Below, one piece after another: positions 51,471-63,773 of a stretch of DNA of 64,000 nt; within the stretch, counting starts at the first letter, position 1, and every line of letters starts with the position of its first letter. Position numbers and translations under genes: made by a program. The notes beneath the pieces are model-generated. The model saw only the letters and a program-made list of their open reading frames with translations, was not told the origin of the DNA and searched no databases. Origin of the DNA: Choristocarpus tenellus KU-1152 (lineage: Eukaryota > Phaeophyceae); the NCBI GenBank assembly GCA_964200185.2, contig CAXNAD020000001.1:48001-112000 (forward strand), in the 5' to 3' direction.

Positions 51471-51785
51471 ATGATGCAAGAAAAAAACAATCCCTTTCAA
51501 CAAATATCTAATAATTTAGTAGATGAACAAAATTTATATAATTTATTTAATCAATTAATACAAAATGAAAAAATCTCTGTTCCTTATTCTAATAATTCTA
51601 CTGTGATTAAAAATAATCTAATATTAGCTTTAATTACAATACGAATATCAATAATTAAAGTTTTTTTTTCATTTTTATTTGTTTTAATTAAAGTACCAAA
51701 TTATTTAAATATACTTATTACTTTAATTAAACTTTTTTTACTAAAACCTATCGATTCACAAAAAACATGGAATAAAATATTATAA
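51471..51785 (+). CDS. Small ORF resembling the detached C-terminus of AcsF
   Basis: 104 residues, 106 bp after acsF and in a different frame. Residues 1-45 are polar; residues 48-70 form a hydrophobic segment (LILALITIRISIIKVFFSFL). The end reads VPNYLNILITLIKLFLLKPI, then DSQKTW. That resembles the last part of AcsF proteins, where a Pro-containing linker is followed by a KLYLMKPI motif, exactly the part lacking from the upstream acsF. I infer that it encodes the separated C-terminal piece. It could instead be an unrelated small membrane protein. Confidence 0.6.
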   Translation: MMQEKNNPFQQISNNLVDEQNLYNLFNQLIQNEKISVPYSNNSTVIKNNLILALITIRISIIKVFFSFLFVLIKVPNYLNILITLIKLFLLKPIDSQKTWNKIL

Positions 51786-51845
51786 TATTAATTTCATGTT
51801 ATACTATATAATAAAAATTTTTTAATATAAATTTAATAATTATTT

Positions 51846-52445
51846 ATGATATCAAAAATTCAAATAGGTAAAATGGCTCCGGATTTTGAAGCGACAGCTG
51901 TGTTTGATCAAGATTTTTGTAAAATTAAATTATCTGATTATCGTAAAAAAAAATATGTTATTTTGTTTTTTTATCCATTAGATTTTACATTTGTTTGTCC
52001 TACTGAAATAACGGCGTTTAGTGATCGTTTCAATGATTTTTTTGTATTAAATACTGAAATTTTAGGAATTTCAGTAGATAGTGAATATTCCCATTTAGCA
52101 TGGCTTCAAACTAGTCGAGAAACCGGGGGATTAGGAGATTTAAATTATCCTTTAATTTCAGATTTAACTAAAAAAATTAGTTCTTCATATGAAGTATTAA
52201 TTGATTCAGGAATTGCTTTAAGAGGTTTATTTATTATAGATAAAGAAGGAATCATACAGTATTCAACAATCAATAATCTAGATTTTGGTAGAAATGTTGA
52301 TGAAGTGCTTCGAGTATTACAAGCTATCCAATATGTTCAAGAAAATCCAGATGAAGTTTGCCCAGCAAATTGGAAACCAGGAGAACAAACAATTAAAGCT
52401 AATCCATTAGAAGCAAAAGATTTTTTTGCTTCTTCAAATGAATAA
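51846..52445 (+). CDS. ycf42: 2-Cys peroxiredoxin (Ycf42)
   Basis: Thiol peroxidase of the AhpC/TSA family that removes peroxides in the stroma. 199 residues. Peroxidatic cysteine C51 in [16 protein letters not shown] and resolving cysteine C172 in [10 protein letters not shown]; the [13 protein letters not shown] motif (sensitive type) is also present. Gene is plastid-encoded in some red-lineage plastids. It lies 60 bp after the small AcsF-like ORF. Confidence 0.96.
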   Translation: MISKIQIGKMAPDFEATAVFDQDFCKIKLSDYRKKKYVILFFYPLDFTFVCPTEITAFSDRFNDFFVLNTEILGISVDSEYSHLAWLQTSRETGGLGDLNYPLISDLTKKISSSYEVLIDSGIALRGLFIIDKEGIIQYSTINNLDFGRNVDEVLRVLQAIQYVQENPDEVCPANWKPGEQTIKANPLEAKDFFASSNE

Positions 52446-52479
52446 AAAATTAATCGAAATTTTTAATTTTATTTAAATT

Positions 52480-52674
52480 ATGCCAAAACTTAAAATTTGT
52501 AAAGCTGCTAAAAAACGTTATAGACCTAAAAAAGGAAAAATATTTTTAAGACGAAAAGCTTTTAAAGGACATCTTTTAGAAAAAAAATCATCAAAACAAA
52601 AAAGAAATTTAACAAATACAATAATTGTAAATAAAGCAGATACTAAAGCAATTAGACGAATGTTAGTCTGTTAA
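52480..52674 (+). CDS. rpl35: 50S ribosomal protein L35
   Basis: Large-subunit protein bL35, 64 residues, very basic: MPKLKICKAAKKRYRPKKGK, RRKAFKGHLLEKKSSKQKRN. The following gene, 27 bp on, is rpl20, as in bacteria and red-lineage plastids. Confidence 0.95.
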   Translation: MPKLKICKAAKKRYRPKKGKIFLRRKAFKGHLLEKKSSKQKRNLTNTIIVNKADTKAIRRMLVC

Positions 52675-52701
52675 AAAAACTTTAAAAATTAAACTATATT
52701 T

Positions 52702-53046
52702 ATGGTTAGAATTAAACGTGGAAATGTTGCTCGAAAACGGAGAAAACGTATATTAAATTTAGCTAGAGGATTTCGTGGCGCCCATTCAAGTTTATTTAGA
52801 ATAGCAAATCAACAAATTATAAAAAGTTTGTTATATGCTTATATCGGTAGAAAAAAAAAAAAAAGACAATTTCGTCAATTATGGATTACACGTATTAATG
52901 CAACAGTTCGAAAATATAATATGAATTATAGTAAATTTATTTTTAGTTTAAAAAAATCAAAAATTTTATTAAATCGAAAAATGTTATCACAATTAGCAAT
53001 ATTAGATCCTACGGGATTTTCTAAATTAGTAAAAATAATTACTTGA
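52702..53046 (+). CDS. rpl20: 50S ribosomal protein L20
   Basis: Large-subunit protein bL20, 114 residues: [40 protein letters not shown], and [20 protein letters not shown]. Paired with rpl35. Full length and typical. Confidence 0.98.
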   Translation: MVRIKRGNVARKRRKRILNLARGFRGAHSSLFRIANQQIIKSLLYAYIGRKKKKRQFRQLWITRINATVRKYNMNYSKFIFSLKKSKILLNRKMLSQLAILDPTGFSKLVKIIT

Positions 53047-53083
53047 AAGTAAATCTAATATTTTTAAACTTTTAAAAAATAAA

Positions 53084-53668
53084 ATGAAAAAAACACTTTC
53101 AATTTTAATTGAAGATGAACCTGGTATATTAATTCGTATTATTACTTTAATTAATAGTAAAAAATATATAAATAAAATTGAAAGTTTAGTTGTTTGTTCT
53201 TCTGAAAAAAAAGGACTTTCTAGAATAATTACAGTAGTAAATTTAGAAAAAAAAGATGATAATACTTCAATACAATTAACAAAACAATTAAAAAAATTAA
53301 TTAATGTTTTAAAAGTTATTGATATTTCAGTTCTCCCTTCAATTGAAAGAGAACTTTTATTAATAAAAATTGAAATAAATAATTCTAATCAACTAGAACT
53401 TTTTAATATAGTTAAAATATTTAGGTGTAATATTATTGATTTAGCAGAAAAATCAATAATTATAGAAATAACAGCAGATCCTGGAAAAATTGCAGCTTTT
53501 CAAAAAATATTAACAAAATATAAAATTTTGGAATTAGTTCGGACAGGTAAAATAGGATTAATTCGACAATCGGGAATAAATTCAGAACAATTAAAAACTG
53601 CTATTCACTTTAAAGATGATTATTTTAGTCATTTTAAAAAAAAATATAAACACCAATTATTTAGTTAA
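53084..53668 (+). CDS. ilvH: Acetolactate synthase regulatory (small) subunit
   Basis: Regulatory subunit of acetohydroxyacid synthase in branched-chain amino-acid synthesis. 194 residues; N-terminal ACT domain MKKTLSILIEDEPGILIRII, then IESLVVCSSEKKGLSRIITV. The family stretch KQLKKLINVLKVIDIS is followed by the second domain with ERELLLIKIEINN and ALEIVRTGKIGL-like LELVRTGKIGLIRQSG. The catalytic partner ilvB is not in the window. The gene is found in red algal and some derived plastids. Confidence 0.95.
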   Translation: MKKTLSILIEDEPGILIRIITLINSKKYINKIESLVVCSSEKKGLSRIITVVNLEKKDDNTSIQLTKQLKKLINVLKVIDISVLPSIERELLLIKIEINNSNQLELFNIVKIFRCNIIDLAEKSIIIEITADPGKIAAFQKILTKYKILELVRTGKIGLIRQSGINSEQLKTAIHFKDDYFSHFKKKYKHQLFS

Positions 53669-53694
53669 TTATAAATTTTATAATTAATTGAATT

Positions 53695-54010
53695 TAGGGG
53701 CGGAGGGACTTGAACCCTCACGATTATATAATCAACGGATTTTCATTTCTTTATAATTTTCATTACCAAAAATATAATTTTATTTTTTTTAAGAAATTGG
53801 ACTCTATCTTTACCTATAATAACAAGGTAGTTCCCATCGAGTCTCTGCACCAAAAAAATAATATTTTAAATTTGGCTCAAGATTATCATATTTAATTAAA
53901 TAATTATTAAACTTAGATTTCCTTGAATTTGAGAACTTACATTTAAAATATTTTTTATTTAAATGCTCAAAATTTTAAGTCCGTTGCGTCTACCATTCCG
54001 CCACGCCCCT
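53695..54010 (-). tRNA. trnL(UAA): tRNA-Leu(UAA), interrupted by a group I intron
   Basis: Exons on the minus strand: 5' exon 53977-54010 (AGGGGCGTGGCGGAATGG through CGGACTT) and 3' exon 53695-53743 (AAAATCCGTTG through CGCCCCT). Joined, they give acceptor AGGGGCG/CGCCCCT, anticodon loop CTTAAAA and a class II variable arm with T-arm GAGGGTTCAAGTCCCTC. The intron splits the anticodon after its first base, the same site as in cyanobacteria and other plastids. Confidence 0.95.
53744..53976 (-). other. Group I intron in trnL(UAA)
   Basis: 233-base intron without an ORF. It begins AAAATTTTGAGC directly after the 5' exon CTT and ends with a G before AAAATCC, the expected terminal guanosine. Inside it, the minus strand has GGTGCAGAGACTCGATGGGA, matching the conserved P7-region sequence of plastid and cyanobacterial trnL introns. 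This is the ancient vertically inherited intron of the family. Confidence 0.92.
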
Positions 54011-54047
54011 TTTTGTTTCTAATTATAATACAATATTTATTAAAGTA

Positions 54048-54119
54048 AGGCGACACCCAGATTCGAACTGGGGAATAGAGGATTTGCAATCCACAGCCTT
54101 ACCACTTAGCTATATCGCC
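54048..54119 (-). tRNA. trnC(GCA): tRNA-Cys(GCA)
   Basis: 72-base minus-strand cloverleaf with acceptor GGCGATA/TGTCGCC, anticodon GCA in GTGGATTGCAAATCC and T-arm CCAGTTCGAATCTGG. It lies between trnL(UAA) and rbcL, divergent from rbcL. Confidence 0.95.
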
Positions 54120-54321
54120 TCATAATAATATTAATATTATTATATATTTTTATAATACATAAATATTAATATTAGTTATACTATTAATAATTTATATTAA
54201 TGTAAATAGAGACTTTAAAGTATAACTTGGTTTTTACTGTTTCAAGAGAAATACTTGTAGTCTTATAAAAAAATAATTTTATTTATTTTTTATTATATTA
54301 ACAACAAATTAAATAAGTTAA

Positions 54322-55821
<1,500 letters not shown>

Positions 55822-55861
55822 TATAATTAATAATATAATATAATTAAGGAGTATTTGAATA

Positions 55862-56281
55862 GTGAGACTTACACAAGGTTGTTTTTCATTTTTACCGGAT
55901 TTAACTGATGATCAAATTAAAAAGCAAGTTGAATATGCTATGAAAAAAGGTTGGGCTGTTAGTATTGAATGGACAGATGATCCTCATCCACGTAATTCTT
56001 ACTGGGATTTATGGGGTTTACCTTTATTTGATCTACAAGATCCATCAGCTATTATTTATGAACTTAACGAATGTCGTCGTCTAAATCCAGAAGGTTATAT
56101 TAAAATTAATGCTTTTGATGCTACTATTGGTACAGAAAGTTGTGCTATGTCTTTCATGGTACAACGTCCAGTTGACGAACCTGGTTTCTATTTAGAACGT
56201 ACAGAAGTTGAAGGTCGTAGTATTCAATATACAATTTCAAGTTATGCTGTACAAGCAAGACCTGAAGGCGATCGTTATTAA
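55862..56281 (+). CDS. rbcS: RuBisCO small subunit, GTG start
   Basis: 139-residue red-type small subunit. It starts at a GTG (MRLTQGCFSFLPDLTDDQIK); no ATG lies near, and AAGGAG sits 9-14 bases upstream (55848-55853). Conserved GWAVSIEWTDDPHPRNSYWD and the C-terminal beta-hairpin extension typical of Form ID (about the last 30 residues, ending RPEGDRY) are present. Operon with rbcL. The last four codons and the stop lie inside a large hairpin. Confidence 0.98.
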   Translation: MRLTQGCFSFLPDLTDDQIKKQVEYAMKKGWAVSIEWTDDPHPRNSYWDLWGLPLFDLQDPSAIIYELNECRRLNPEGYIKINAFDATIGTESCAMSFMVQRPVDEPGFYLERTEVEGRSIQYTISSYAVQARPEGDRY

Positions 56282-56355
56282 TAAATAAATAAATAAATAA
56301 ATAATTAATTTATATTTATTTAATTATTTATTTATTTATTAATAACGATCGCCTT
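56265..56355 (+). terminator. Hairpin containing the end of rbcS
   Basis: Inverted repeat with 32 perfectly paired bases per arm (56265-56296 with 56324-56355) and AT-rich inner pairing. The left arm is the rbcS 3' coding end (AAGGCGATCGTTATTAATAA) with AAAT repeats; the right arm repeats it in reverse. GTTATTAATAACGATCGCC is therefore also present downstream of the stop. It most probably forms the 3' end of the rbcL-rbcS mRNA, lying between convergent rbcS and psbA. Confidence 0.75.
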
Positions 56356-56378
56356 TACGGGTGTTATCTTATTTATTA

Positions 56379-56439
56379 AAATAAATAAGGTTAAATAATT
56401 ATTAATTTAAATAATTATTAATTATTTAACCTTATTTAT

Positions 56440-56441
<2 letters not shown>
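56379..56441 (-). terminator. 23-bp hairpin at the end of psbA
   Basis: Perfect 23-bp stem (56379-56401 with 56419-56441), arms reading AAATAAATAAGGTTAAATAATTA, loop of 17. It overlaps the psbA stop by a base or two and is the expected 3'-stabilising stem of the highly expressed psbA mRNA. Confidence 0.7.
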
Positions 56442-57531
<1,090 letters not shown>

Positions 57532-57677
57532 TTATACGATAAATTATATTCTTCCCAAACAATAATATTAATAATAATAATGTATATATTATTAATAACT
57601 TGTTTTATCATCTGTTAGTAATTATTATAGATAAGAATAAATCTTCATAAATAAAATATTATGATTACTTTTATTTA

Positions 57678-59060
<1,383 letters not shown>

Positions 59061-59085
59061 TTAAAATTTATAAATAATATTTGTT

Positions 59086-59976
59086 TTACATTTGAAAAAT
59101 TTCATTTAAATTATTTTCCATAATATCTAATTCTATATTTTCGTTATTATTTTGATTTTCTTTCGGATTTAAATAAAAATCAGATAATAAACTAAATAAT
59201 TCTCTATCTGCTGCTTCTTTTGGAATAACACCTTCTGGATTAGCAATTAATTGATCAGCTATATTTAAATAATACTCACAAACATAGTCTAAAGAAGAAT
59301 TTAATTCTGTCATTTCAAATAAAGTTTTACCTTTAACACGAGAAACTCTGATATCTTCAATTAAAGGAAGAACTTCTAAAACTGGCATAGGAACAGCATC
59401 AATATATTTATCAATTAAATCTCTAGTGGCTGTACGATTACCAATTAAACCAGCTAATCGTAATGAATGTGTTCGAGCTTTTTCTCTTACTGAAGCGGCA
59501 ATACGATTCGCAGCAAATAAAGCATCAAATCCATTATCTGTAACAATTAAACAATAATCAGCATAATTTAAAGGTGCTGCAAAACCTCCACAAACAACAT
59601 CACCTAAAACATCAAATAAAATTACATCATATTCATCAAACGCATTTAACTCTTTTAATAATTTAACAGTTTCACCTACAACATACCCACCACAGCCTGC
59701 TCCAGCAGGTGGTCCACCTGCTTCAACACAATCAACACCTCCATAACCTTGATAAATTACATCTTCAGGCCAAACATCTTCATAATGATAATCTTTAGTT
59801 TGTAATGTATCAATAATTGTTGGTATTAAAAATCCTGTTAATGTGAAAGTACTATCATGTTTTGGGTCACAACCAATTTGTAACACACGTTTTCCTCTTC
59901 TTGATAATGCAACTGAAATATTACAACTTGTTGTTGATTTGCCTATACCACCTTTACCATAAACAGCTAGTTTCAT
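59086..59976 (-). CDS. chlL: Light-independent protochlorophyllide reductase iron protein L
   Basis: ATP-driven electron donor of DPOR, related to nitrogenase iron protein. 296 residues. P-loop GKGGIGKST (7-15); cluster cysteines C95 (AGAGCGGYV) and C129 (GDVVCGGFA), which ligate a 4Fe-4S cluster between two subunits. The C-terminus is slightly longer than usual and rich in Asn/Glu. GGAG lies 8 bases before the ATG. chlN follows at 59042. Confidence 0.98.
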   Translation of the reverse strand: MKLAVYGKGGIGKSTTSCNISVALSRRGKRVLQIGCDPKHDSTFTLTGFLIPTIIDTLQTKDYHYEDVWPEDVIYQGYGGVDCVEAGGPPAGAGCGGYVVGETVKLLKELNAFDEYDVILFDVLGDVVCGGFAAPLNYADYCLIVTDNGFDALFAANRIAASVREKARTHSLRLAGLIGNRTATRDLIDKYIDAVPMPVLEVLPLIEDIRVSRVKGKTLFEMTELNSSLDYVCEYYLNIADQLIANPEGVIPKEAADRELFSLLSDFYLNPKENQNNNENIELDIMENNLNEIFQM

Positions 59977-60145
59977 ATTAATTCTCCATTTTATTATTAC
60001 TGACTACTCTTAAGAGATATTTATTTTATAATATAGTATAATTTATATTATATAACATTTTTATTTAAAATTGTTATATTATTAATTAAAGTATAATGTA
60101 TTAAATTAATAAGAGAAATTTTTATTTTTTATTTTGGAGTTAATA

Positions 60146-61084
60146 ATGTTATTTGATACATATTCGATTTTATTTACTAATAGTCTTTTTATTTTTTTAT
60201 TTGTTTCAACAATTTGTTATTGGGGTAGTTTAATTTTTACGAATAAATTTATTTATAATTTAGCTAAAATAAGTACTTTAACTGTTAATATATTACTTTT
60301 TATTTTTTTATTAAATCGATGGATTAATTTTGGTTATTTTCCATTAAGTAACTTATATGAATCATTATTATTTTTAGCTTCTTTACTTTTAATTGTTTAT
60401 CAATTTTTAGAATATAAAACTAAAAGTAAATTATTAGGGGCTTTAATAATACCAATAATTTTATTAATATATAGTTTTGCAAATTTAACATTACCTTTAG
60501 AAATGCAAAAAGCAAGCGCTTTAGTACCAGCTTTACAATCCAATTGGTTAATGATGCATGTCAGTTTAATGATGTTAAGTTATGCAACATTAATTATTGG
60601 ATCTGTATTATCTATTTTATTTTTAATCATAAGTTTACAAAATTTACCTCCATTATTTTTTTTTAAATTATTTTTTAATATTGATTCTGATTTAGAAGTT
60701 GTTATAAATTCTTATTTATTAAATTATCCAAATTCATTATATTTAGAAAAAAAAAAAAAACGAGGTAAGTTATTACAAAATATTGATAATTGGAGTTATC
60801 GAACAATAAGTTTAGGGTTCCCATTTTTAACGATTGGTATTATTGCTGGTGCTATTTGGGCAAATGAAGCCTGGGGCTCATATTGGAGTTGGGATCCAAA
60901 AGAAACATGGGCATTAGTTACATGGCTTGTTTTTGCATCTTATTTACATGTTCGATTAATTAAAGGGTGGGAAGGTCGAAATCCAGCGATTTTAGGTAGT
61001 ATTGGTTTTTTTGTTGTTTGGATTTGTTATTTAGGAGTAAATTTTTTAGGACAAGGATTACATAGTTATGGATGGTTATCCTAA
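60146..61084 (+). CDS. ccsA: Cytochrome c biogenesis protein CcsA
   Basis: Heme-handling membrane protein of cytochrome c system II. 312 residues with about eight spans. The heme-binding WWD-type motif reads EAWGSYWSWDPKETWALVTW (about 243-262), with the flanking histidines conserved (HVSLMMLSYATLIIGSVLS and FLGQGLHSYGWL). I choose the ATG at 60146, preceded by TTTGGAGTTAATA with GGAG in the right place; an in-frame TTG at 60134 would include that ribosome binding site in the coding region. Confidence 0.96.
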   Translation: MLFDTYSILFTNSLFIFLFVSTICYWGSLIFTNKFIYNLAKISTLTVNILLFIFLLNRWINFGYFPLSNLYESLLFLASLLLIVYQFLEYKTKSKLLGALIIPIILLIYSFANLTLPLEMQKASALVPALQSNWLMMHVSLMMLSYATLIIGSVLSILFLIISLQNLPPLFFFKLFFNIDSDLEVVINSYLLNYPNSLYLEKKKKRGKLLQNIDNWSYRTISLGFPFLTIGIIAGAIWANEAWGSYWSWDPKETWALVTWLVFASYLHVRLIKGWEGRNPAILGSIGFFVVWICYLGVNFLGQGLHSYGWLS

Positions 61085-61097
61085 TATTATTTAAGTT

Positions 61098-61179
61098 TGC
61101 GAATGAAGAGACTTGAACTCTTATAAGAAATCTTACTAGAACCTAAACCTAGCGCGTATACCAATTCCGCCACATTCGC
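61098..61179 (-). tRNA. trnL(UAG): tRNA-Leu(UAG)
   Basis: Class II cloverleaf on the minus strand: acceptor GCGAATG/CATTCGC, anticodon TAG in CTAGGTTTAGGTTCTAG, variable arm AAGATTTCTTAT, T-arm GAGTTCAAGTCTC. It lies 13 bp after ccsA and converges on it. No intron. Confidence 0.95.
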
Positions 61180-61245
61180 ATAATAAAAATATATTTATTA
61201 TATATTTTCATTTAATTTATTTAATTATTTTTGTTGTTTTAAAAT

Positions 61246-61422
61246 TTAATTTTGATTTATTTTTTCTGAAATTCGTGCTTTATTTATTATTGATTTACTT
61301 AAACTATAAGATTTTTGGCAAGCTTTTTTAGCAAGTTTATGCCATTGTGCTTTATGTGTTGCGGTTTTTGATTTTCCTGTTTTTTTTTTTGGTACAGCTA
61401 ATAAAATTATAAATATATTCAT
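61246..61422 (-). CDS. rpl32: 50S ribosomal protein L32, start shifted
   Basis: Large-subunit protein bL32. The core AVPKKKTGKSKTATHKAQWH is the family N-terminus, normally directly preceded by Met. Here the preceding codon is TTA and the nearest upstream ATG is eight codons back (61422), giving MNIFIILLAVPKKKT and 58 residues. Either this ATG is used, or translation starts at a non-standard codon near the conserved position. The remaining frame is normal to the stop at 61246. Confidence 0.85.
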   Translation of the reverse strand: MNIFIILLAVPKKKTGKSKTATHKAQWHKLAKKACQKSYSLSKSIINKARISEKINQN

Positions 61423-61538
61423 GTTATTAATTAAACTATTATATAATTGTTTTCTTATACTATATTTAAGTTTAAAAATCAAGATCTAAATATAAAAATA
61501 TTTAATCTAATTTTATTTTTTGACTAAATTAAAAGTTA

Positions 61539-61658
61539 TTATAATGATGAACCTAAACCAGAATAAGCTCCAAAGAAAAATGAACCTACTACTGCTATTA
61601 CACCTAATCCTCCAACTAAAGCCACTACCCATAAAGGTATTCTACCTGTATTTGCCAT
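61539..61658 (-). CDS. psbJ: Photosystem II protein J
   Basis: Single-span photosystem II subunit, 39 residues: [20 protein letters not shown], then [14 protein letters not shown]. Last gene of the psbE-F-L-J operon, 42 bp after psbL. Confidence 0.98.
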   Translation of the reverse strand: MANTGRIPLWVVALVGGLGVIAVVGSFFFGAYSGLGSSL

Positions 61659-61700
61659 GTTTTTATTTATGAATATAAATTTATATATTTCTTTATAATA

Positions 61701-61817
61701 TTAATTAAAGAAATAACTAGAAAAAAGTACTGAAAGAACAAAAATTAATAAAAGACCCCAATATAAAGAAGTACGATTTAATTCTACGGGTTGTTTATTT
61801 GGATTTGGACCTGTCAT
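61701..61817 (-). CDS. psbL: Photosystem II protein L
   Basis: 38-residue single-span subunit: [20 protein letters not shown], then [18 protein letters not shown]. Third gene of the psbEFLJ operon, 13 bp after psbF. Invariant across oxygenic phototrophs. Confidence 0.98.
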   Translation of the reverse strand: MTGPNPNKQPVELNRTSLYWGLLLIFVLSVLFSSYFFN

Positions 61818-61830
61818 TTTAATAAAACTC

Positions 61831-61962
61831 CTATCTTTGAATAAATTGCATTGAAGTAATTGCACCTAAGAAAAATATGATAGGGACACCTAATCCATGA
61901 ATAGCAAGCCAACGAAAAGTAAAAATAGGATATGCTACTGGTTGATTTGTATTTTTAGTCAT
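61831..61962 (-). CDS. psbF: Cytochrome b559 beta subunit
   Basis: 43-residue subunit carrying one heme-ligating histidine in [20 protein letters not shown]. With PsbE it forms cytochrome b559 of photosystem II. 14 bp from psbE, 13 bp from psbL. Confidence 0.98.
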   Translation of the reverse strand: MTKNTNQPVAYPIFTFRWLAIHGLGVPIIFFLGAITSMQFIQR

Positions 61963-61976
61963 TTTAATTTTTTATT

Positions 61977-62231
61977 TTATAAATTTCTTGTTAAATCTTC
62001 TAATTCTTGTTTAGCACTGAAACGATCATTTACTAATGGTACTTGTTGTCTATTTTCTGTAAAATATTCATTTGGACGAGGAGTTCCAAAAATATCATAA
62101 GCTAACCCAGTACTTATCATTAACCATCCAGAAATAAATAAAGAAGGAATCGTAATACTATGAATAATCCAATATCTTACACTTGTAATTATATCAGAAA
62201 AAGGACGTTCACCAGTTGAACCACCAGACAT
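61977..62231 (-). CDS. psbE: Cytochrome b559 alpha subunit
   Basis: 84-residue subunit with heme-ligating histidine in [20 protein letters not shown] and the luminal [19 protein letters not shown] segment [20 protein letters not shown]. First gene of the psbE-F-L-J operon. It begins [20 protein letters not shown]. Confidence 0.98.
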   Translation of the reverse strand: MSGGSTGERPFSDIITSVRYWIIHSITIPSLFISGWLMISTGLAYDIFGTPRPNEYFTENRQQVPLVNDRFSAKQELEDLTRNL

Positions 62232-62302
62232 TTTGAAAAGTAATCCTCTAAATATTTAAATATAGAAATAGATCAAAATAGAAACATAATTAATATATAA
62301 TT

Positions 62303-62373
62303 AGCAAGTAGCGAGAATTGAACTCGCATCAATAGCTTGGAAGGCTATAGTTTTACCATTAAACTATACTCGC
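62303..62373 (-). tRNA. trnG(UCC): tRNA-Gly(UCC)
   Basis: 71-base minus-strand cloverleaf with acceptor GCGAGTA/TACTTGC, anticodon TCC in TAGCCTTCCAAGCTA and T-arm GCGAGTTCAATTCTCGC. No intron. It sits between psbE and ycf4. Confidence 0.95.
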
Positions 62374-62419
62374 TATAAAAATAATATTATTATATATAAT
62401 AATAATAATATTATTATTT

Positions 62420-62977
62420 TTAAAGCCCTTCTAAATTAATATTTAAAAATCTAGCTAAGTCAGCAGCTTCATTTTCTAAAATTTTTAAAGAACGTGGTTG
62501 TTCTACTTGTGTTAATGGTATTTCTCTTTTATCTTTTGTACATAAATAAATTGTATGTTTAGGATTAATACCTTCTTGTATATTTAATTTAATACTTTTT
62601 AAATTCTTAAAGGAATATATTAAAAGAATTTGTCGATTTTTACCTGGAAATCCTTTTCTAACTATTCTAATTAATTGATCTTCTTTATTAAATTCATTAT
62701 ACCCACTGCCAATATCCCAAAAAATAGTTAAACCTATATAAATACTTAAACTTATTGCTATAATTCCATAAAATGTCATTACGATACCTTGTGGTATAAA
62801 AGATAATTGACTTGGTGAACCAAAAGGTAAAAAATCATTTTTAAAATAACTTGAAATACCAGTAAGTAAAAACCCTAATCCTCCCAAAAATAAAATTGAA
62901 GTTAAAAAAAAATTACTTAATCTTCGAGAACCTATTATTAAATCGCGTTTTATTAAAATATTATTTTCAGTATTCAT
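62420..62977 (-). CDS. ycf4: Photosystem I assembly protein Ycf4
   Basis: Thylakoid scaffold for photosystem I assembly. 185 residues with two N-terminal spans (about 22-42 and 64-84, the latter containing IPQGIVMTFYGIIAISLSIY). The stromal part has VRKGFPGKNRQILLIYSFKN and GINPKHTIYLCTKDKREIPL with the typical LTQVEQP-type end. Normal length. Confidence 0.96.
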   Translation of the reverse strand: MNTENNILIKRDLIIGSRRLSNFFLTSILFLGGLGFLLTGISSYFKNDFLPFGSPSQLSFIPQGIVMTFYGIIAISLSIYIGLTIFWDIGSGYNEFNKEDQLIRIVRKGFPGKNRQILLIYSFKNLKSIKLNIQEGINPKHTIYLCTKDKREIPLTQVEQPRSLKILENEAADLARFLNINLEGL

Positions 62978-63029
62978 GATTTTTTTAATAAAATAATAAA
63001 TTTTTTTAATACTGAATGATTATTTTTAT

Positions 63030-63125
63030 TTAAATTAATTTAATTGCTTTTAATCCCAAAAATAATCCTGAACTTAGTAAAAAAGCAACACCTACTAATA
63101 AAGTATAATCTAAAATAATATTCAT
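63030..63125 (-). CDS. petL: Cytochrome b6f subunit 6 (PetL)
   Basis: 31-residue single-span subunit: MNIILDYTLLVGVAFLLSSG, then LFLGLKAIKLI. The C-terminal GLKAIKLI pattern is diagnostic. It lies between ycf4 (same strand) and psaL (divergent). Confidence 0.93.
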   Translation of the reverse strand: MNIILDYTLLVGVAFLLSSGLFLGLKAIKLI

Positions 63126-63299
63126 TTTTTTTAAGTTAAAAATTATTAAGAAATGATATAATATATTATTATACATCTAAAATAAAAAAAGTATACTTAT
63201 TTTATATACCTATAATATTAATATCTTAATATTGTTGTGAAATCAAAAATTATTTTCTTTTAAAATAAAAAATCTATTAGACTTTTTTGAAATAAAAAT

Positions 63300-63752
63300 A
63301 TGACAAGTTTTATTAAATCTTATAATAATGATCCTTTTGTTGGACATTTATCAACACCTATTACAACCTCTTCTACTACAAAAGCTTTTTTAAATAGTTT
63401 ACCTATCTATAGAGTTGGGTTATCACCTTTGTTAAAAGGTTTAGAAATTGGAATGGCACATGGTTATTTAATAGTCGGACCTTTTGATAAATTAGGTCCA
63501 TTAAGAGATTCTGAAATTGCTGTATTAGTTGGTTTTTTATCTTCATTAGGATTATTAGCAATTTTAACAGTTTGTTTAAGCATGTATGGACAAGTAACAT
63601 TTCAAGACTCAAATGAGGTTAATAACGAGATATTAAATAATAAAGATTTATTAACAAGAAAAAATTGGAATAAATTTACATCAGGCTTTTTTATTGGATC
63701 ATTTGGAGGTGCAAGTTTTGCTTATTTAATATTATTAAATTTAAATTTATAA
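63300..63752 (+). CDS. psaL: Photosystem I subunit XI (PsaL)
   Basis: Photosystem I trimer/edge subunit, 150 residues. Conserved stretches: [40 protein letters not shown] and [20 protein letters not shown], with two or three spans. Plastid location marks the red lineage. It converges on rbcR, whose stop is 22 bp away. Confidence 0.98.
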   Translation: MTSFIKSYNNDPFVGHLSTPITTSSTTKAFLNSLPIYRVGLSPLLKGLEIGMAHGYLIVGPFDKLGPLRDSEIAVLVGFLSSLGLLAILTVCLSMYGQVTFQDSNEVNNEILNNKDLLTRKNWNKFTSGFFIGSFGGASFAYLILLNLNL

Positions 63753-63773
63753 GAATTAAAAATTGATATTTAA

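Noticed and set aside
53710-53895. Plus-strand open frame across the trnL(UAA) intron
   Set aside because: It runs through tRNA exon and group I intron core on the opposite strand and has no similarity to an intron-encoded protein.
62376-62420. TAATATTATTA inverted repeat between trnG(UCC) and ycf4
   Set aside because: Simple ATT-rich sequence with imperfect pairing; not distinguishable from chance at this base composition.
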